The position numbers were made by a program, and so were the translations under genes. DNA of 64,000 nt from Juglans regia (taxonomy: Eukaryota > Streptophyta > Magnoliopsida > Fagales > Juglandaceae): positions 33,829,250-33,893,249 of the forward strand of contig NC_049910.1 in NCBI RefSeq assembly GCF_001411555.2, given 5' to 3'. Within the stretch, counting starts at the first letter, position 1. Each line of letters starts with the position of its first letter. The notes beneath the pieces are model-generated. The model was not told the DNA's origin and ran no database searches. It saw only the letters and a program-made list of their open reading frames with translations. Positions 1 to 12,088 of the stretch are shown here, piece after piece.

Positions 1-330
1 TAAATATATTCCGTTCGAACGGTTTAGAAACCTTCCCGCCAGGATTTGCCACCAAATATTTTCCGTTCGAACACAACAAATTATCGTTTGAACGTTTTTG
101 AACTTTCCCTGCCATAATAAATTAATTCTCCGCCAAATTTTACTGTTCGAACGGGAAAATTTTTTTGAGACGATTTAATTCGTCACATAAAATACTGTTT
201 GAACGGTTATTTTAACATTCGAACGAATTTGTAAAGTCATCAATTTTTTAGGATGAAATTTAAATTTCGTCCCAAGAAATGACTTTTAGGAACGAAAAAT
301 TCATCCCAAAATTTTAAATTTGTTGTAGTG
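1..330. mobile_element. Terminal region of a CACTA-like DNA transposon (cut by window edge)
   Basis: The stretch ends in TTGTTGTAGTG at 320-330, which is the inverted form of a CACTACAACAA terminus. Upstream of it are at least six copies of a TTCGAACG-type motif, several of them palindromic (about 11, 67, 84, 141, 192 and 210). Dense short subterminal repeats next to the terminus are typical of CACTA elements, where they bind the TNPA-type protein. No coding sequence is visible. The subterminal motif differs from that of the element at 2340-14995, so this is a different family. The other end lies outside the window. Confidence 0.6.
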
Positions 331-2018
331 AGTACTACGCAAATAAGCATGTGCATAGCTTGGCTATTATCAATATCGATGTTGGAAGTCCGTCCGTGAA
401 TCGAATGTTCACGAAGAGGCCGGGCTGGAATTATTTGGGTAGTGGAGTACTATTCTCCATTACTATTTATTATTTTATTATTATTTTTTACTACTATTAG
501 TTACTATTCAAATATTTTATTATTATTATTTTACTACTATTCACATAGTATCTGAAATCATTTTACTATCCAAACACAACCTAATAGCATGAAGGAATTA
601 AGTTTTTGTAAGCTTGGATGATCGATATTATCCGTGATTCAGCTTTTTGGCTCAATTTGATATGATTAAGTGGATAAGTTATACCTATTTTACAGTAAAA
701 TTTGTTGTTTATGACAATAAACCACGAAAGTTTGTAAATTTTATATACCGTGAGATCTCTCTTTTAGCCAAACATTTCAAATGTAAAAATACTGTTCATC
801 CCGAAGAATTGAGGAGAGTACTGTATGCATCTGTATGGAAGCTGGTAACTTGCTCGAAATCAACCACTTGTTACTGGTCCCAAAGCCAGTACGTGAGCGA
901 CTGTGCTAGCTAGCTAGCTATATATATGGAATTGATGTGTTTTCATTTTCACCCAAAAAATACATAAAAGAGGAGAAAGTAATGTCATTGTCATGCCAAG
1001 AGATTATTGTTCTGCATGTGGCTGAAAAATAATGCGAATCTGAGGTGCAAACTCCTTTACATGATGAGATCATGTATTTACAGGGTTTCGATCAGGGATT
1101 TTCATTGTCTTTTTTGGCCAATATTGAGTTACGCGGTACCCCAACATGAGTTTTCGCTACTGTTAATATATTCATATTGCTAGCTAGCTGGCCGCTGGCT
1201 ACTACCTCTTGACTTCATGCAGGTACTAAACAATAAGAAAGTTAGCTAAATATTCAGTGGTCACATGCCACTTTATAAACTTTTTAGTACCCTATCCCCA
1301 GGGACAAATAATTAAGCCAGGAACAATTCCTTTGGAGTGGGGGTGTGGGGGCATTCTTGTTCTTCTTCACAGCCTGGCTGGGGGGTGCCTGGCCCTCCCT
1401 CGAAGATATGAGCATTTGCGTCGTGATAGTGATCATCTAGCTTGTACGCAATGATCATCTGAGTACGTAGTTTAATTTGTCAATCATGTTTATGATGAAT
1501 ATGCGTGCTTTACTTTTTGGTCTAATTTGAATTTAAAACTTTTTAAGTTCTTATATGGATTTATGGGTGTTAAGTGAGAGAAATAGAAGCATATATAGTT
1601 TATACATCAATTTTTTTTTTTTTTTTAATTTGCTTAAAATCCTCAAATTCAGATAAAAACTTGAGGAGATCTTAATCAATCAATCAACGCGTAACCTCAA
1701 TTCCACGTTTCTTGCATAAAAGACAGAGAAAGGGCTGATCTATATACGTATGAACTGGTTTTCTTGTCAGCATATGGTCGTTCTGTCTTTATAAAATAAC
1801 AAAAAGAAGATGGGGGAGCTCAGTCTTGAGCTTATCAAGTGGGGCTCGATCAGATTCTGTCCGGCCATGAAATTCAAGGCTCTCAATGCGTCTCTCCTTG
1901 CATGAAATCTCATCTTACCGCTGCTGGCTTCAACACGTCATGTACTTGGATAGGGTACTGCATGCATCGCGATCACGGGATGTCGTACGTAATTAATTTA
2001 AAATCAGGATTTTCTCTA
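331..2018. other. Non-coding DNA, no gene seen
   Basis: AT-rich sequence with short frames that have no recognisable protein similarity. About 424-583 is rich in TACTACTATT-like words and ends in ATCCAAACACAACC, which resembles the end of a plant MITE, but no matching left end was found. A poly-T run lies at about 1611-1626. Confidence 0.5.
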
Positions 2019-2065
2019 AGAGTAATGCTACATACAGTCGTGGAATGTGCAAACGCCGTGCAAAA
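2019..2065. repeat. Single arm of a MITE
   Basis: The block starting AGAGTAATGCTACATACAGT closely resembles the arm of the MITE at 23271-23437 (GAGTAATATTACATGCAGTC read from its right end). Only one arm is present. It abuts the LTR-like start of the copia remnant. Confidence 0.45.
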
Positions 2066-2082
2066 TAACATGTGTTGTGATA
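2066..2082 (-). repeat. Possible LTR start of the split copia remnant
   Basis: The 17-base word taacatgtgttgtgata occurs here and again at 15342-15358. On the minus strand it directly follows a purine-rich tract (complement of about 2083-2096), where a 3' LTR should begin after the RNase H coding end. The second copy lies upstream of the coding remnant, where a 5' LTR start would be. The sequences diverge immediately after the shared word, so the rest of both LTRs has been lost or replaced. Confidence 0.35.
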
Positions 2083-2087
2083 CTCCC

Positions 2088-2339
2088 TCAAGATGGAGAG
2101 TAAATGGAATGAACTTCCATCTTAGTGATTAATTGCAGAAATTGTTGATGTCCAAGGGCTTTAGTGAACACATCTGCTAGTTGGTGCTGTGATGCTAGAT
2201 GAAAAGTCTTGATTACTCCATTTTGTATCTTTTCCCGTATGAAATAACAATCCAGCTCAATGTGTTTGGTGTGCTCATGAAACACCAGGTTGACAGCAAT
2301 GTGTAGAGCAACTTGACTGTCACGAAACAATTGAACACT
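2088..2339 (-). pseudogene. Ty1-copia RNase H, C-terminal part (left of the CACTA insertion)
   Basis: The minus-strand reading encodes the end of a copia polyprotein: [12 protein letters not shown], then [17 protein letters not shown] and [10 protein letters not shown], which are standard motifs at the C-terminal end of the copia RNase H. The reading stops at 2088. It begins abruptly at 2339, exactly where the CACTA terminus starts, and the preceding RNase H residues are found in the same frame at 14996-15240. The two pieces are one gene fragment split by a transposon. The copia element is otherwise almost entirely gone. Confidence 0.8.
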
Positions 2340-3153
2340 CACTACAATAGATATGGCATTCTCCCAAGAGATCAGTTATACAAATTAATCATTTTTTCTG
2401 TCGGAAATATTTATTTTCAGCCTATTTAAATCACAGCAAGATCCCCAGAAATAACTGGCCGAACATGCTATAATTTTCGGAGACTAATTGCACTGTCCGA
2501 AGTAGTGATTTTTTCTGGCATGACCATTGGAAATATTATATTTTCTGCCAGAAATACGTGAACATTCATCAACTTTCTTCGCCAGAATAGAGTAATTCCC
2601 ATATGTTATTGCGCAGGAAATAATTATTTTTGGCAGTTTTTGTAGCCAAAAATAAATATTTTCTACGCCGGAATATCATCGAAAATAAATTACTCTAAAG
2701 AGTTTGGTTTGTCCGAATTAATTATTTCCTGCATTACTCGTTACTGGAATAACTTTTTTCCCATGTTACATTTGTTGCAAAAAAATATCATTTGGGACAA
2801 AAAGGCTTATCAGAAATCTCAAGATTTCTCTACGAGAATTAAATTTTTTTCCGTAGTCGTGGTTTGCCAAAATAACTTAATTTGGACATAAAATATTCTT
2901 CAGATAAAGTAAATACCGATCAAATGCCATTTGGTCCATAGAAAGCTATTTTGGCAAAAACTCACATCGTCCTAAATCTCTTTAAATTAATCCATTATTT
3001 AACATTTTCCCTGGAGAGGCATGGTACGTATACGGGAAAATGTTTTTTTTTTTTTGGAGGGTTTTTTTTTCATTTTTTCTTTCTTTGCAACATTCTTATT
3101 TCTTGTAAGAAATATGTTGGTCTAATTGATGGCCTTTGAACTCTGTTGTAGTG
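2340..3153. other. Left subterminal block with a third CACTA terminus
   Basis: Besides the outer end at 2340, an inverted terminus TTGTAGTG lies at 3146-3153, and read inward it is CACTACAACAGA. That is identical over 12 bases to the right end of the whole element and closer to it than 2340 is. The 814 bp between 2340 and 3153 contain many copies of GGAAATAATTA and CCGAAA-like words and no coding sequence. It could be a small non-autonomous element stacked on the left end of the larger one, or a duplicated terminus. Confidence 0.5.
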
Positions 3154-4531
3154 ATTTCTTACATTATTCAGAATCAATTCAGTAATGCTCCAACTCAGTT
3201 TGCAGTTCAAATTCTTTGGTTTGAGATTCAACATTTGTGTTTACAGTTGGCATTAATGCTAGTAAGTAGCTGCCCGAAACAACATAATATTTCAATGTTC
3301 ATAACTAAAACAAGTAGGACGTCAATATATATATCAACATGCATATTATATATATATTGAATATATAGTCTATTGTGTGATTGCATGTCACCAACATGCA
3401 TATATTTACAAAATATTTTACTGCTCGAGAGTAGACTACACAAACTAAATTATGCATGTATTATATCCATTTAACACTAGTGCAAAACATGCATACAAGG
3501 TAACCCAGTTCATTCTATCTCTTTGCTAGAGCATTCTTAAAGCTGCATATATGGAGCTTTATTATCACCCTTGGGAGCTTGTGTTTGAACATTTGAAAGC
3601 TACAAATGTAGCATTACACGTCATTTCTTCATATAAACCAGTCAAATGTGAAAGTCAAATGCAATTCCACAACCACAATATAAGCAGGCTATCACATGGT
3701 TCAGTTTTAGTGCAAAGGTCGCAATTAAACTGCCTTTACAGTTCTGGTCTTTTGTGTGAAATCATCTTATTTTTTGTTGATTGTGTCGTCGAGGTATAGA
3801 TATATCAAAGAGAGTATTTTATATGATGCTATGAAAATTCCAGCTACATAGGTTATAAAAGGGTACCAACTTAATGCAAATTATTGTAACCTCTTATACA
3901 AAGTTTTTCATATTAGAGTGACTTTTCACAAACTATTCAGAGCTTGTATTTACTACATGTAATAGGGATCAAACACATATTTCCCTATCTTAAGCAGTCT
4001 CGCACTTTGTACATAGTCAAGCATGTCTCATGAATATTTTAATTTCTAGACTAATTATAATTCAATGGTTGCTGACCTGTTATTGTACTATCCAGGTTAA
4101 ACTACTCCAACTGATGTGCCATGTGTACAAGTCAATTAGTCAATATAAGCATATGGATGTATTTCTAACATTCTTTGGTCCTTAACACGATAGTAAAATA
4201 ACAATGCTAACCACAGGGCATAATGCATTAAAAGTAATAATGTCAGTAAAGAAATTATTACTGGTATACCTATACCGTGCTCTAAAGGCCATGGGCTGGC
4301 ATCTTGGGCACTTCTCTTAAGGGAAAACAAACAAAAGTAGACTTTTTGCTCCACGAATATCTTTGTTCTAGTTGCTTCATTGCCACTCCCAAACCAACTC
4401 CTCACAAAATATATGAACCGGCATGCCTAATAAACATTGAATCATTATGCAATTGAAAACACTGGTCCAACAAATGCTACCAAAAATATCCATCAAAAAG
4501 TTCAGCAAAAAACACACACATGGGAGGATGC
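3154..4531. other. Non-coding interior of the CACTA element (3' side)
   Basis: AT-rich sequence between the third terminus and the TNPA-like gene. It contains a CACTAGTGCAAAAC word at about 3476, and no partner end was found. An 89-codon minus-strand frame (4136-4405) has no recognisable domain and is not called. Confidence 0.5.
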
Positions 4532-6161
4532 CTACACATGATCTCTTGGAGTCTCCCGTTGAGACTCCCTCTGGGACTCTAATTGACTAACACGTTCATG
4601 TAGCCTGTCACACTCAGAAAAACAAGCCTTCATCTTTTCCAGATCAATCATAAATGCCTCAAATTTCTTTTTGAAGTCCTCTGCCTCAGTCTTGTTCTTC
4701 TCATTCTCCTCCCTAAGACGTTCAAACTCCCTATTGGACAGTAATGACTGAGATGGTTCAGGTATAACTAAGTGTCCTAAACCTCTAACATAGCTCGATC
4801 GGGTTCCCAACACCTCCTTAAACACTGTATTGGCATTGTCATCAGTGTTATCTTCTGGTTCTATCTCATTCATATGCTCAAGCATCATATTTTGCATTAG
4901 AATATCATCCATAAATTAGTATTAGGCATCAGCAATTACGAGCTAAATGGACCATTAAAAAACAATTTTTCATATAAAAGTTATAACTCACGTGGTTGTG
5001 CTCAGCAGCTTCAGTAACAAATTTACCCTTCTTTGTAGACCAATGCACCTATTTATAGAAAGCAACATAATTAGGAGCTTGTTCCCGCTTCAATTATTTA
5101 ACAACAGTTAAATCAGTAAACTATAGTAAATGAGAAAGAATAACAAAAATTGAAACTTGTGATGGATAACTTAACCTTTTCCTCCATTAGCCTAACAAAT
5201 GACTTCCTGCCACCCGTGTGATTTATCATTTGATTTTTCCTATTACTTTTGTTCCTTCTTGATAGGTTCTATCATTGACACAAACATAGGGTTTATAGGC
5301 ATTGTATGAAATTATAACAACTCCAATGATCTTGTCATGGTACTAATTCCAATATGCTAATAATATCTAAAGACTTAGAGTTGGGAAGTTGTTACCTTAA
5401 AGTTCTCACTTGCCCATCTCTCACATAAACGTTTCCACACAGCTTTGTTAACCATTTTTGTCCCTCCAATAATGGCAGCCTCATGTGTTTCATAATCTAG
5501 GTACTTGCAGTGTAATAGGTAGTGAAAATCATTGTACTTTTGAGCAAGTGCCATTGCCACTGTCTCTCGATGGTTGCTTTTTGTCCAGTCCAATTCAAAT
5601 TCAACATGAAAGTTAAACAGTTAGTGTGACTCTGTTTAAATAAATAAATAACAGTTTATATTTCTTTGCATTATATGCCACAATTAGTACCCGGACTAGA
5701 TCTATTAGCTCCTCCTTGTTCAATTTATCAACACGACTCCAATTTGCATGCTGCATGTCAGCGTATTGTTTCACAATCCATGTCACGCGTGTTGAAAACA
5801 ACGTTGCATTCTGACATGATACTCCTCTTTGCCCTTCCTTAATCTCTACCGCTATTTTCCCAAACTTTCGAATGCGGTCAAATTCTGTGCACCTTGCTGG
5901 TCCCATATTAGACAATTCTGATGGATTGAAAAATTATAACGTACCTTCAAAATCCGTGTTACATATTTCAACCTCATTGACAGGAATTGTGTCCTCTGGT
6001 CCGACATTTGGTCCTTGAGTGGATGCATATAAAAATGAAACAAACTCGTCCCTTAGAATGCGTGCTCGAATGCGTGCTCGACGCTGTGCATATTGGCCTC
6101 TACCACATGTTGATGCGCGATTGCCAACACATCCACCACGTGTATTCTTTGTTCCTCTCAT
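4532..6161 (-). pseudogene. TNPA-like CACTA protein (plant transposase Ptta/En/Spm family), decayed
   Basis: Exon-like segments read on the minus strand. About 5934-6161 is an Arg/Gly-rich N-terminus. About 5700-5915 carries FDRIRKFGKIAVEI and TWIVKQYADMQHANW. 5396-5593 starts DWTKSNHRETVAMALAQKYN and contains AVWKRLCERWAS. 5176-5268 carries NHTGGRKSFVRLMEEK, 4992-5048 carries VHWSTKKGKFVTEAAEHNH, and 4532 to about 4915 carries VLGTRSSYVRGLGHLVIPEP followed by a Glu/Lys-rich coiled coil. GT donors are visible at 5395-5394, 5175-5174 and 4991-4990, with AG acceptors before 5268 and 5048. In the family this protein binds the subterminal repeats and assists excision. Junctions before 5593 and before 4915 have stops or lack clean splice sites, so the copy is probably dead. 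It may still be spliced differently than I infer. Confidence 0.75.
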
Positions 6162-8724
6162 TGTAGCTGCATCATATAATAAATTTAAAATATCAATGTT
6201 GAGGAGTCTACAAAGATGTTAACAGATTGGATATGTTGATAAACATAACAGTACATCATATATGAATTACCATAAACTAGTAGAGTAATTAACAATTATG
6301 CTATATATAAATATGGGCACTACAGATAAGGTATCTACTTGGTATTATTATATATATACACACACTACAGACATTCCTATTGAACACTGTCAAAATCAAG
6401 AAAAGTTCTGAACCTACCACTTTCCATATCATCAAATCCCTACTTTAATTACAAATTATCATTGCAGCTAAATTTGCAGTGACCAAAAACTTTATTTAGT
6501 AGTAGTGAAAATCATGGCTATAGTTGAAATATAACATCCATGGTACATATTTCCAACATGTGAATGCATAACTTTCAACTATACATCTATTCCTGCAAAC
6601 ACCTAGTAAATGCTATGTATTTCAAAACAATCGCCAATAAGATATAAGATATAAAGGGACCAGATAACCATGGAGGTTGATTACTCACATGCATGCACAT
6701 TTCATGTAAGTTAACTTAGTCTTTTACAAATAAGAATCTCACGAATGAGAAATATTCTTAAGCCGAGAGAAAAAACATATTTTTCCCAAGAATTTTTTCC
6801 ATCTTGGCCGGGTTAAGAGAAAATGGTTAGGAAGGACTCACACGTATTTGTTTGCAGTGTGAAGGCTGTAACCCTACTTTTGTCACAAGTTGGCGTGGTG
6901 TTACAAGTCATCTGCTGCTTGTGAAAATGTCTCCAGTTTACCACAGGAGAAATGGCGTGGCACTGTGCCTTATTCCCTCAGCTTCCCCATAGCTGAATGA
7001 TCTTGAGACATTTTTATATTACTTCTCAACCCATGAAATTAACCATGATTTATATGTATGGTCAAGTCTCTCCAGTTTACCAAACCCAACCAGCTGTCTA
7101 ACATGAGTACTTGTCCTTGATAAATGAGCTTGCCAAATTTTCAAGTTTCCCACGTATTGCAGGTTTGTTTACCGCGCAATGAGGGTGCACTAGATATTTT
7201 CTACTTAGGCATTTTTTAGGTCAATCAAATCATGTATAGGCCTTGCTGCACGTGAGTCTGTGATAGTTGCTGTCTCAGATCTTAGGCATAAGCCGTGTTT
7301 ATGTCACATGGATTAAATTAACCCAAGTTATTATAACTTTAGTCTAATCACCACATTAAACTTCAGTAGCCAATGAATGAAAGAAAAAATTATGAATTTC
7401 CTCAAATACTTTTGAAATTTCCCATTTCTCCCGAAATTTCTCAATCCATAATGTGAATTTCTTAATTCTTCCATGTATTTAATTTTAGACCATCCACTAT
7501 ATACTGCTACTTTGCATAGTTTATATTGCAAATCATCAGGACAATTGATCAGAATTATTATAACTTTATAGTGTAGTGTGAAAGGAACAAAATCCATTAA
7601 CTTGTAAAATGATTTCATTTTCTTTATATAATATTTGATAGGAAATCTTATAGTGGAGTTTTTGCCATGGTAAAACATTTCTTTTAGCGAGGAAGCTTCA
7701 GTAGCCAACCACAAGGTTTTCATTATAGAACTTTGTTGTTTTTATTTTCATTGTTTATCCTAATATATAACCATTCCCACTGTATCCATTACCATGAGTC
7801 AATTACTATTAGGGAAACATATTATATGCTAAGAGTTCCCTACTTAACATGATCCTGCATTACCAATTACCATACTCTCTATCAACTATTTCCTTATACT
7901 GAACAGGTATGAACAATGTTTGTAACTTGTTGAATCCCATTTCAAGTTTGGGTACATTTGTGCCAATAAAAACTGTGCAATGGAGAATGTAAAAGTCTGA
8001 GCAATAATGGTTAGTAATAAGATACCATTCAACAATATACACAAATTGGATATTTTCTAATTCATGCAAGTACCTCACATTAAATGGAGAATGTGAAAAA
8101 AGTGTTAAAGGAAAATGACATGAACAAGTTGGGATCCTACCCCACAATAGGTCAGTTTACAAGCAGTGAAATATCTCATATTTACAAATGCATCATATAG
8201 TAAAATGTATTACAAATGTTATACAATTCTAGAATGTCTATTGGCAAACACAATGCAGCTTGGGAGTTTAAAAACATGCATATCTTTTGTTAAAAGTAAA
8301 TCAAAGTATAGGTAAAAGAGAAAAATCACATTCAACCAGATTTATTCCAACATGCAATTTATGATCCTCGAATATGAGTAAAAGTTTGAAAGGCCAGCAT
8401 AGGAGATATTTGTTTATATGGTTGTGATGTAAAATAAATATCCACTGCAAACATAATTCTCACTCCCATACAATTTTTAACATCGGCTGATTGTTTGGGT
8501 GGCTCTCTAGATTTAACACTATCTATACAAACAATAAGCACCATGATATGAAAGACAAGAGAAATCCTCACTCATCATACGTAGTTCTGCATGTCCATAG
8601 ATGTATTGTGATCAACCGAAAGACACCAACGTAACATTCCTATTGTATATAAGGTTTCGACAGTGTTTTGTAAAACCAAATGAAACTATTATAAAAATAT
8701 CAAACAAATGCCTAGTACATGCAA
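6162..8724. other. Non-coding spacer between the two CACTA gene modules
   Basis: AT-rich. Minus-strand frames at 7331-7723 and 7860-8147 show no recognisable motifs and biased composition. No gene is supported. Confidence 0.5.
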
Positions 8725-11700
8725 CTAAAAATGGACATTAGTCCTCACTTGAATTTGAAGACGAATGGAAGTCATCGTCATTCTCAGATTCGTAACGGTC
8801 AGTTTGTGATCATTACTAGAATCGTCACCATCCACATCATCGTCAATAAAAGTACGGTCGGCATCAGCGGGAGTAGAACGATGTAGTGTAGTTACCTCAT
8901 TAATTGGAACTAGTTCTTCATCATCCCGAAACAATTGATTCGCTATGCCACTATCACTTTCATTGGCCGTACCATCATCATTACTAGCATCTTCCTCTTG
9001 ATATGCATAACCTCCAGAGGAGTCCTCACCATCGTCTAATGTGGTTGGCATTGGTGGAATGTCATAGACATTCCTATTTGTTATTTTTTGTACCACTTGC
9101 CAATTCCCCACCATACTCAAATCTTTTAAGTAAAACACTTGTGAGCACTGAGATGCAAGGGCAAAAGGCTCATCCTAATACCACTTTCTAGATCTATTCA
9201 CACTTGTAAGATGGATGCCTACACGTATGCCACATCTATGATCACCAACATCCCACCAGTCATATTTAAACAAGTACGCAAGATGCCACCCCATGTAGCA
9301 TAATTCAAAAATATCAGTCAACGCACCATAGAAATCAACCGGCATTGACTGATGTACACCTGCAACAACGGCCCCACTATTTTGGCTACGTCAATGTTGT
9401 TCGCATAGTTTTGTGTGAAACTGTATTCCATTCATGATGCATCCACTATATGACCCAATCCAACGATCTGGTCCGAAAGAAAGAGCATAAAGTTCATCTG
9501 TAACTTCATCTGGATTCAAGTTACGCAATTCTCGAATCTATTAAGAAGCATAGAGCTCAATGTTAATAAAAGATGACATTGCAATAAATGTCACATATTT
9601 ATTGTGCATAATTGTATCTATGTGCACGTTGGATAGAATCATAACTTACATGGTTCTTGAACCATTTCGGCAATTCTGTTTGGTGCCTATGATCAACATT
9701 GTTGATGTCCTATTTTTTAATCTTGTTATAGTGTTGACTACGAACATAGAAATTTCAGATCTAGTAAGTTTATAATGTGTTTTATAATTGAAAGATTTTA
9801 GATGAAAAGTTTGAAGTTTTTGTACTCTTGGTAGTGTTCAATCTCAGGACAATTGTTAAGCACATACCACTCCGTTTTTGCAAATAGCTGATCATCCAGT
9901 CTTTCAGTGGAGGGTGAACCCATCAGTCGAACATTTTGGGAGAAGACACTCAAACTTCCCGGTGTATGGTCTTGACCAACATCCACATTTCATTCTTTTC
10001 TAGTAAAAGTTGTCTCAATGTCATGGAGATACATCGAACAAAATGTAAGGCACTCAACATGAACATAGGCCTCGGCAATTGAGTCTTTTGGTCGAGCCTT
10101 ATTTTTTACATAGCGCTTGAACTTCCCTAGATACCGTTCAAAAGGATACATCCACCTATACTGTATAGGTCCCGCAAGCAATGCCTCTTGTGACAAGTGA
10201 ACAACGAGATTCACCATTATATCGAAGAATGCAGGTGGAAATATCATTTCCAGCTTGCAAAGAATAAGAGAGATATCAATTTGTAGCCTCTGTAGAACAT
10301 CAATGTTTACTGCCCGTGCACATAGTTTCTTGAAGAATGAACTTAACTCAGTCAAAGCTTCTCGTACATCACTAGTAAAGTATCCACTAATCACAACTGG
10401 CAATAATCTTTGCATGAAAATATGACAATCATGACTTTTTATGCCTAAGATCTTTGATTCACTAACATTAACACATTGGGCTATGTTCGCAGCAAAACCA
10501 TCAAGGAACTTGACACTTGCTAACCACTCACAGAAAGATCTCTTCTTATGTTTAGTTAAACTGTAACAAGCTAGTCTCATGGAACAACGATCACGATCTT
10601 ATTGTAAGTGTAATTCGTTTCGTATGCCTAGGTTGGCCAAATCCCGACGTGCATTGGCTGTGTCCTTACTTTTCCCATCAATATCCATCAAGGTTCCTAA
10701 TACGCTATCGCATATGTTCTTCTCAATATGCATGAAGTCTAGGTTATGCCTCAATTCCAAGGATTTCCAATAAGGCAACTCAAAGAATACAATTCTTTTG
10801 GTCTAATTCAACTCATTGGCTGTGCGTTTCCTCTTCTTCGATAACTTACCAAATTGTACATCTGGCAATTCTTTCAATTGTTCTAGGATAGCCTCTCCTG
10901 ACAAATGTATAGGTGCCTGCTGATGGTCGGTACTACCATTAAATTTAGCTCTATTAGATCTCCACCTGTGCCCTGGCAACAACCATCGTCGATGACCCAT
11001 GTAACAATGCTTTCGCCCATGGACCAACCACAATGAATCCGTAGCATCATTACAAGTAGGACATGCCATCTTTCCCTTTGTGCTCCAGCCAGACAAATTA
11101 GCATACGCTGGGAAGTCATTAATGGTCCAAAGTAATGCTGCATGTAATCGAAACAAATGTAATGTAAATGCATCATATGTATTGACACCAACTTCCCATA
11201 GAGATATCAGTTCTTCGATTAAAGGGCGTAGATACACGTCAATATCGTTCTAGGTGCTTTTTGGCCAGGAATTAACAAGGAAAGCATAAGGGATGGATCT
11301 TTCATGCATAACCAAGAGGGCAAGTTATATGCTACGAGTATCACTAGCCATATACTGTAGGGTTTTGGTATATTGTTAAGTGGATTAAAACCATTACTCG
11401 CTAACCCAATTCTCACATTACGAGGATCTAAGGCAAAATGAGGGTACTGCATGTCAAATTCTTTCCATGCCTTCGAATCTGCAGGGTGCCTCATTACATT
11501 AGAATTGTTGACGTGTTAAGTAGCATGCCATCTCATTGGCTCGGCAGATTTACTAGACATAAATAGTCTTTGCAACCTTGGGATCAAAGGGAAATGTCTC
11601 AGCACTTTGTGTGGAATTTTCTTTTGCTTAGTACTGCTTAACACCCATCTCGAAGTGTTGCATTTTTGGCACTTCTCTTTATCAGAATGCTCCTTCCAAA

Positions 11701-12088
11701 ATAAAAGACAATCATTCAAACATGCATCTATCTTTGTGTAATTAAAGCCAAGGCCACGTTCCAATCGACATGCATCATTGTATGAGTCTGGGAGAAGAGC
11801 GTCAGGAAATGCAGATTTCAGGAGCTTGATGACCATGTTAAAGGATTTAACACTCCAACCACCAACTGTCTTGATATGAAGCAACGTTACAATAAAAGAA
11901 AGCTTTGAAAACGTCAAGCATGATGGATAGAGTGGACGGCGTGCATTTTCCAACAATTCTGAAAAACTTGTAGAAGAACCACCAGGTGTCACACCATCAG
12001 TACCAGTTATTTGAAAACCTCTGGACTGGTCAATAGATATTAAATGAAGGCTACGTTCATTTCTTGGTAATAGAAATCCATTTAACAA
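8725..12088 (-). pseudogene. TNPD/Tnp2-like CACTA transposase with DUF4218 and DUF4216 regions, decayed
   Basis: Reading right to left on the minus strand, the segments match the plant Tnp2 transposase in order. They include TSFSELLENARRPLYPSC, WSVKSFNMVIKLLKSAFPDA, KVLRHFPLIPRLQRLFMSSK (11516-12088), then HPADSKAWKEFDMQYPHFA (11219-11494), then LHAALLWTINDFPAYANLSG with CPTCN and YMGHRR (10803-11237), and HNLDFMHIEKNICD. 9990-10580 matches the DUF4218 region and about 8950-9480 the DUF4216 region (DFYGALTDIFEL, FKYDWWDV, QVFYLKDL). The tail (8725-9000) is acidic. Lesions include in-frame stops at 11516-11518, 10803-10805, near 10600, near 9390 and near 9180, and a one-base frameshift near 11245. 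A 112-bp GT-AG intron is likely at 9538-9649. A TATAAATA motif lies at 12113-12120 just upstream. The protein would be the catalytic transposase; this copy cannot encode it. Confidence 0.85.

Noticed and set aside
1257..1454. 65-codon plus-strand frame
   Set aside because: Short, no family resemblance, no supporting splice or context.
3476..3490. CACTAGTGCAAAAC as an alternative CACTA terminus
   Set aside because: No inverted partner or 3-bp duplication found; the 2340/14995 pair is supported by the copia join.
4136..4405. 89-codon minus-strand frame with a hydrophobic stretch
   Set aside because: No recognisable domain, no splice partner, and inside the non-coding 3' part of the CACTA element.
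7331..8147. Two minus-strand frames of 130 and 95 codons
   Set aside because: Biased Phe/Lys/Ile composition and no family resemblance; lie in the CACTA spacer.
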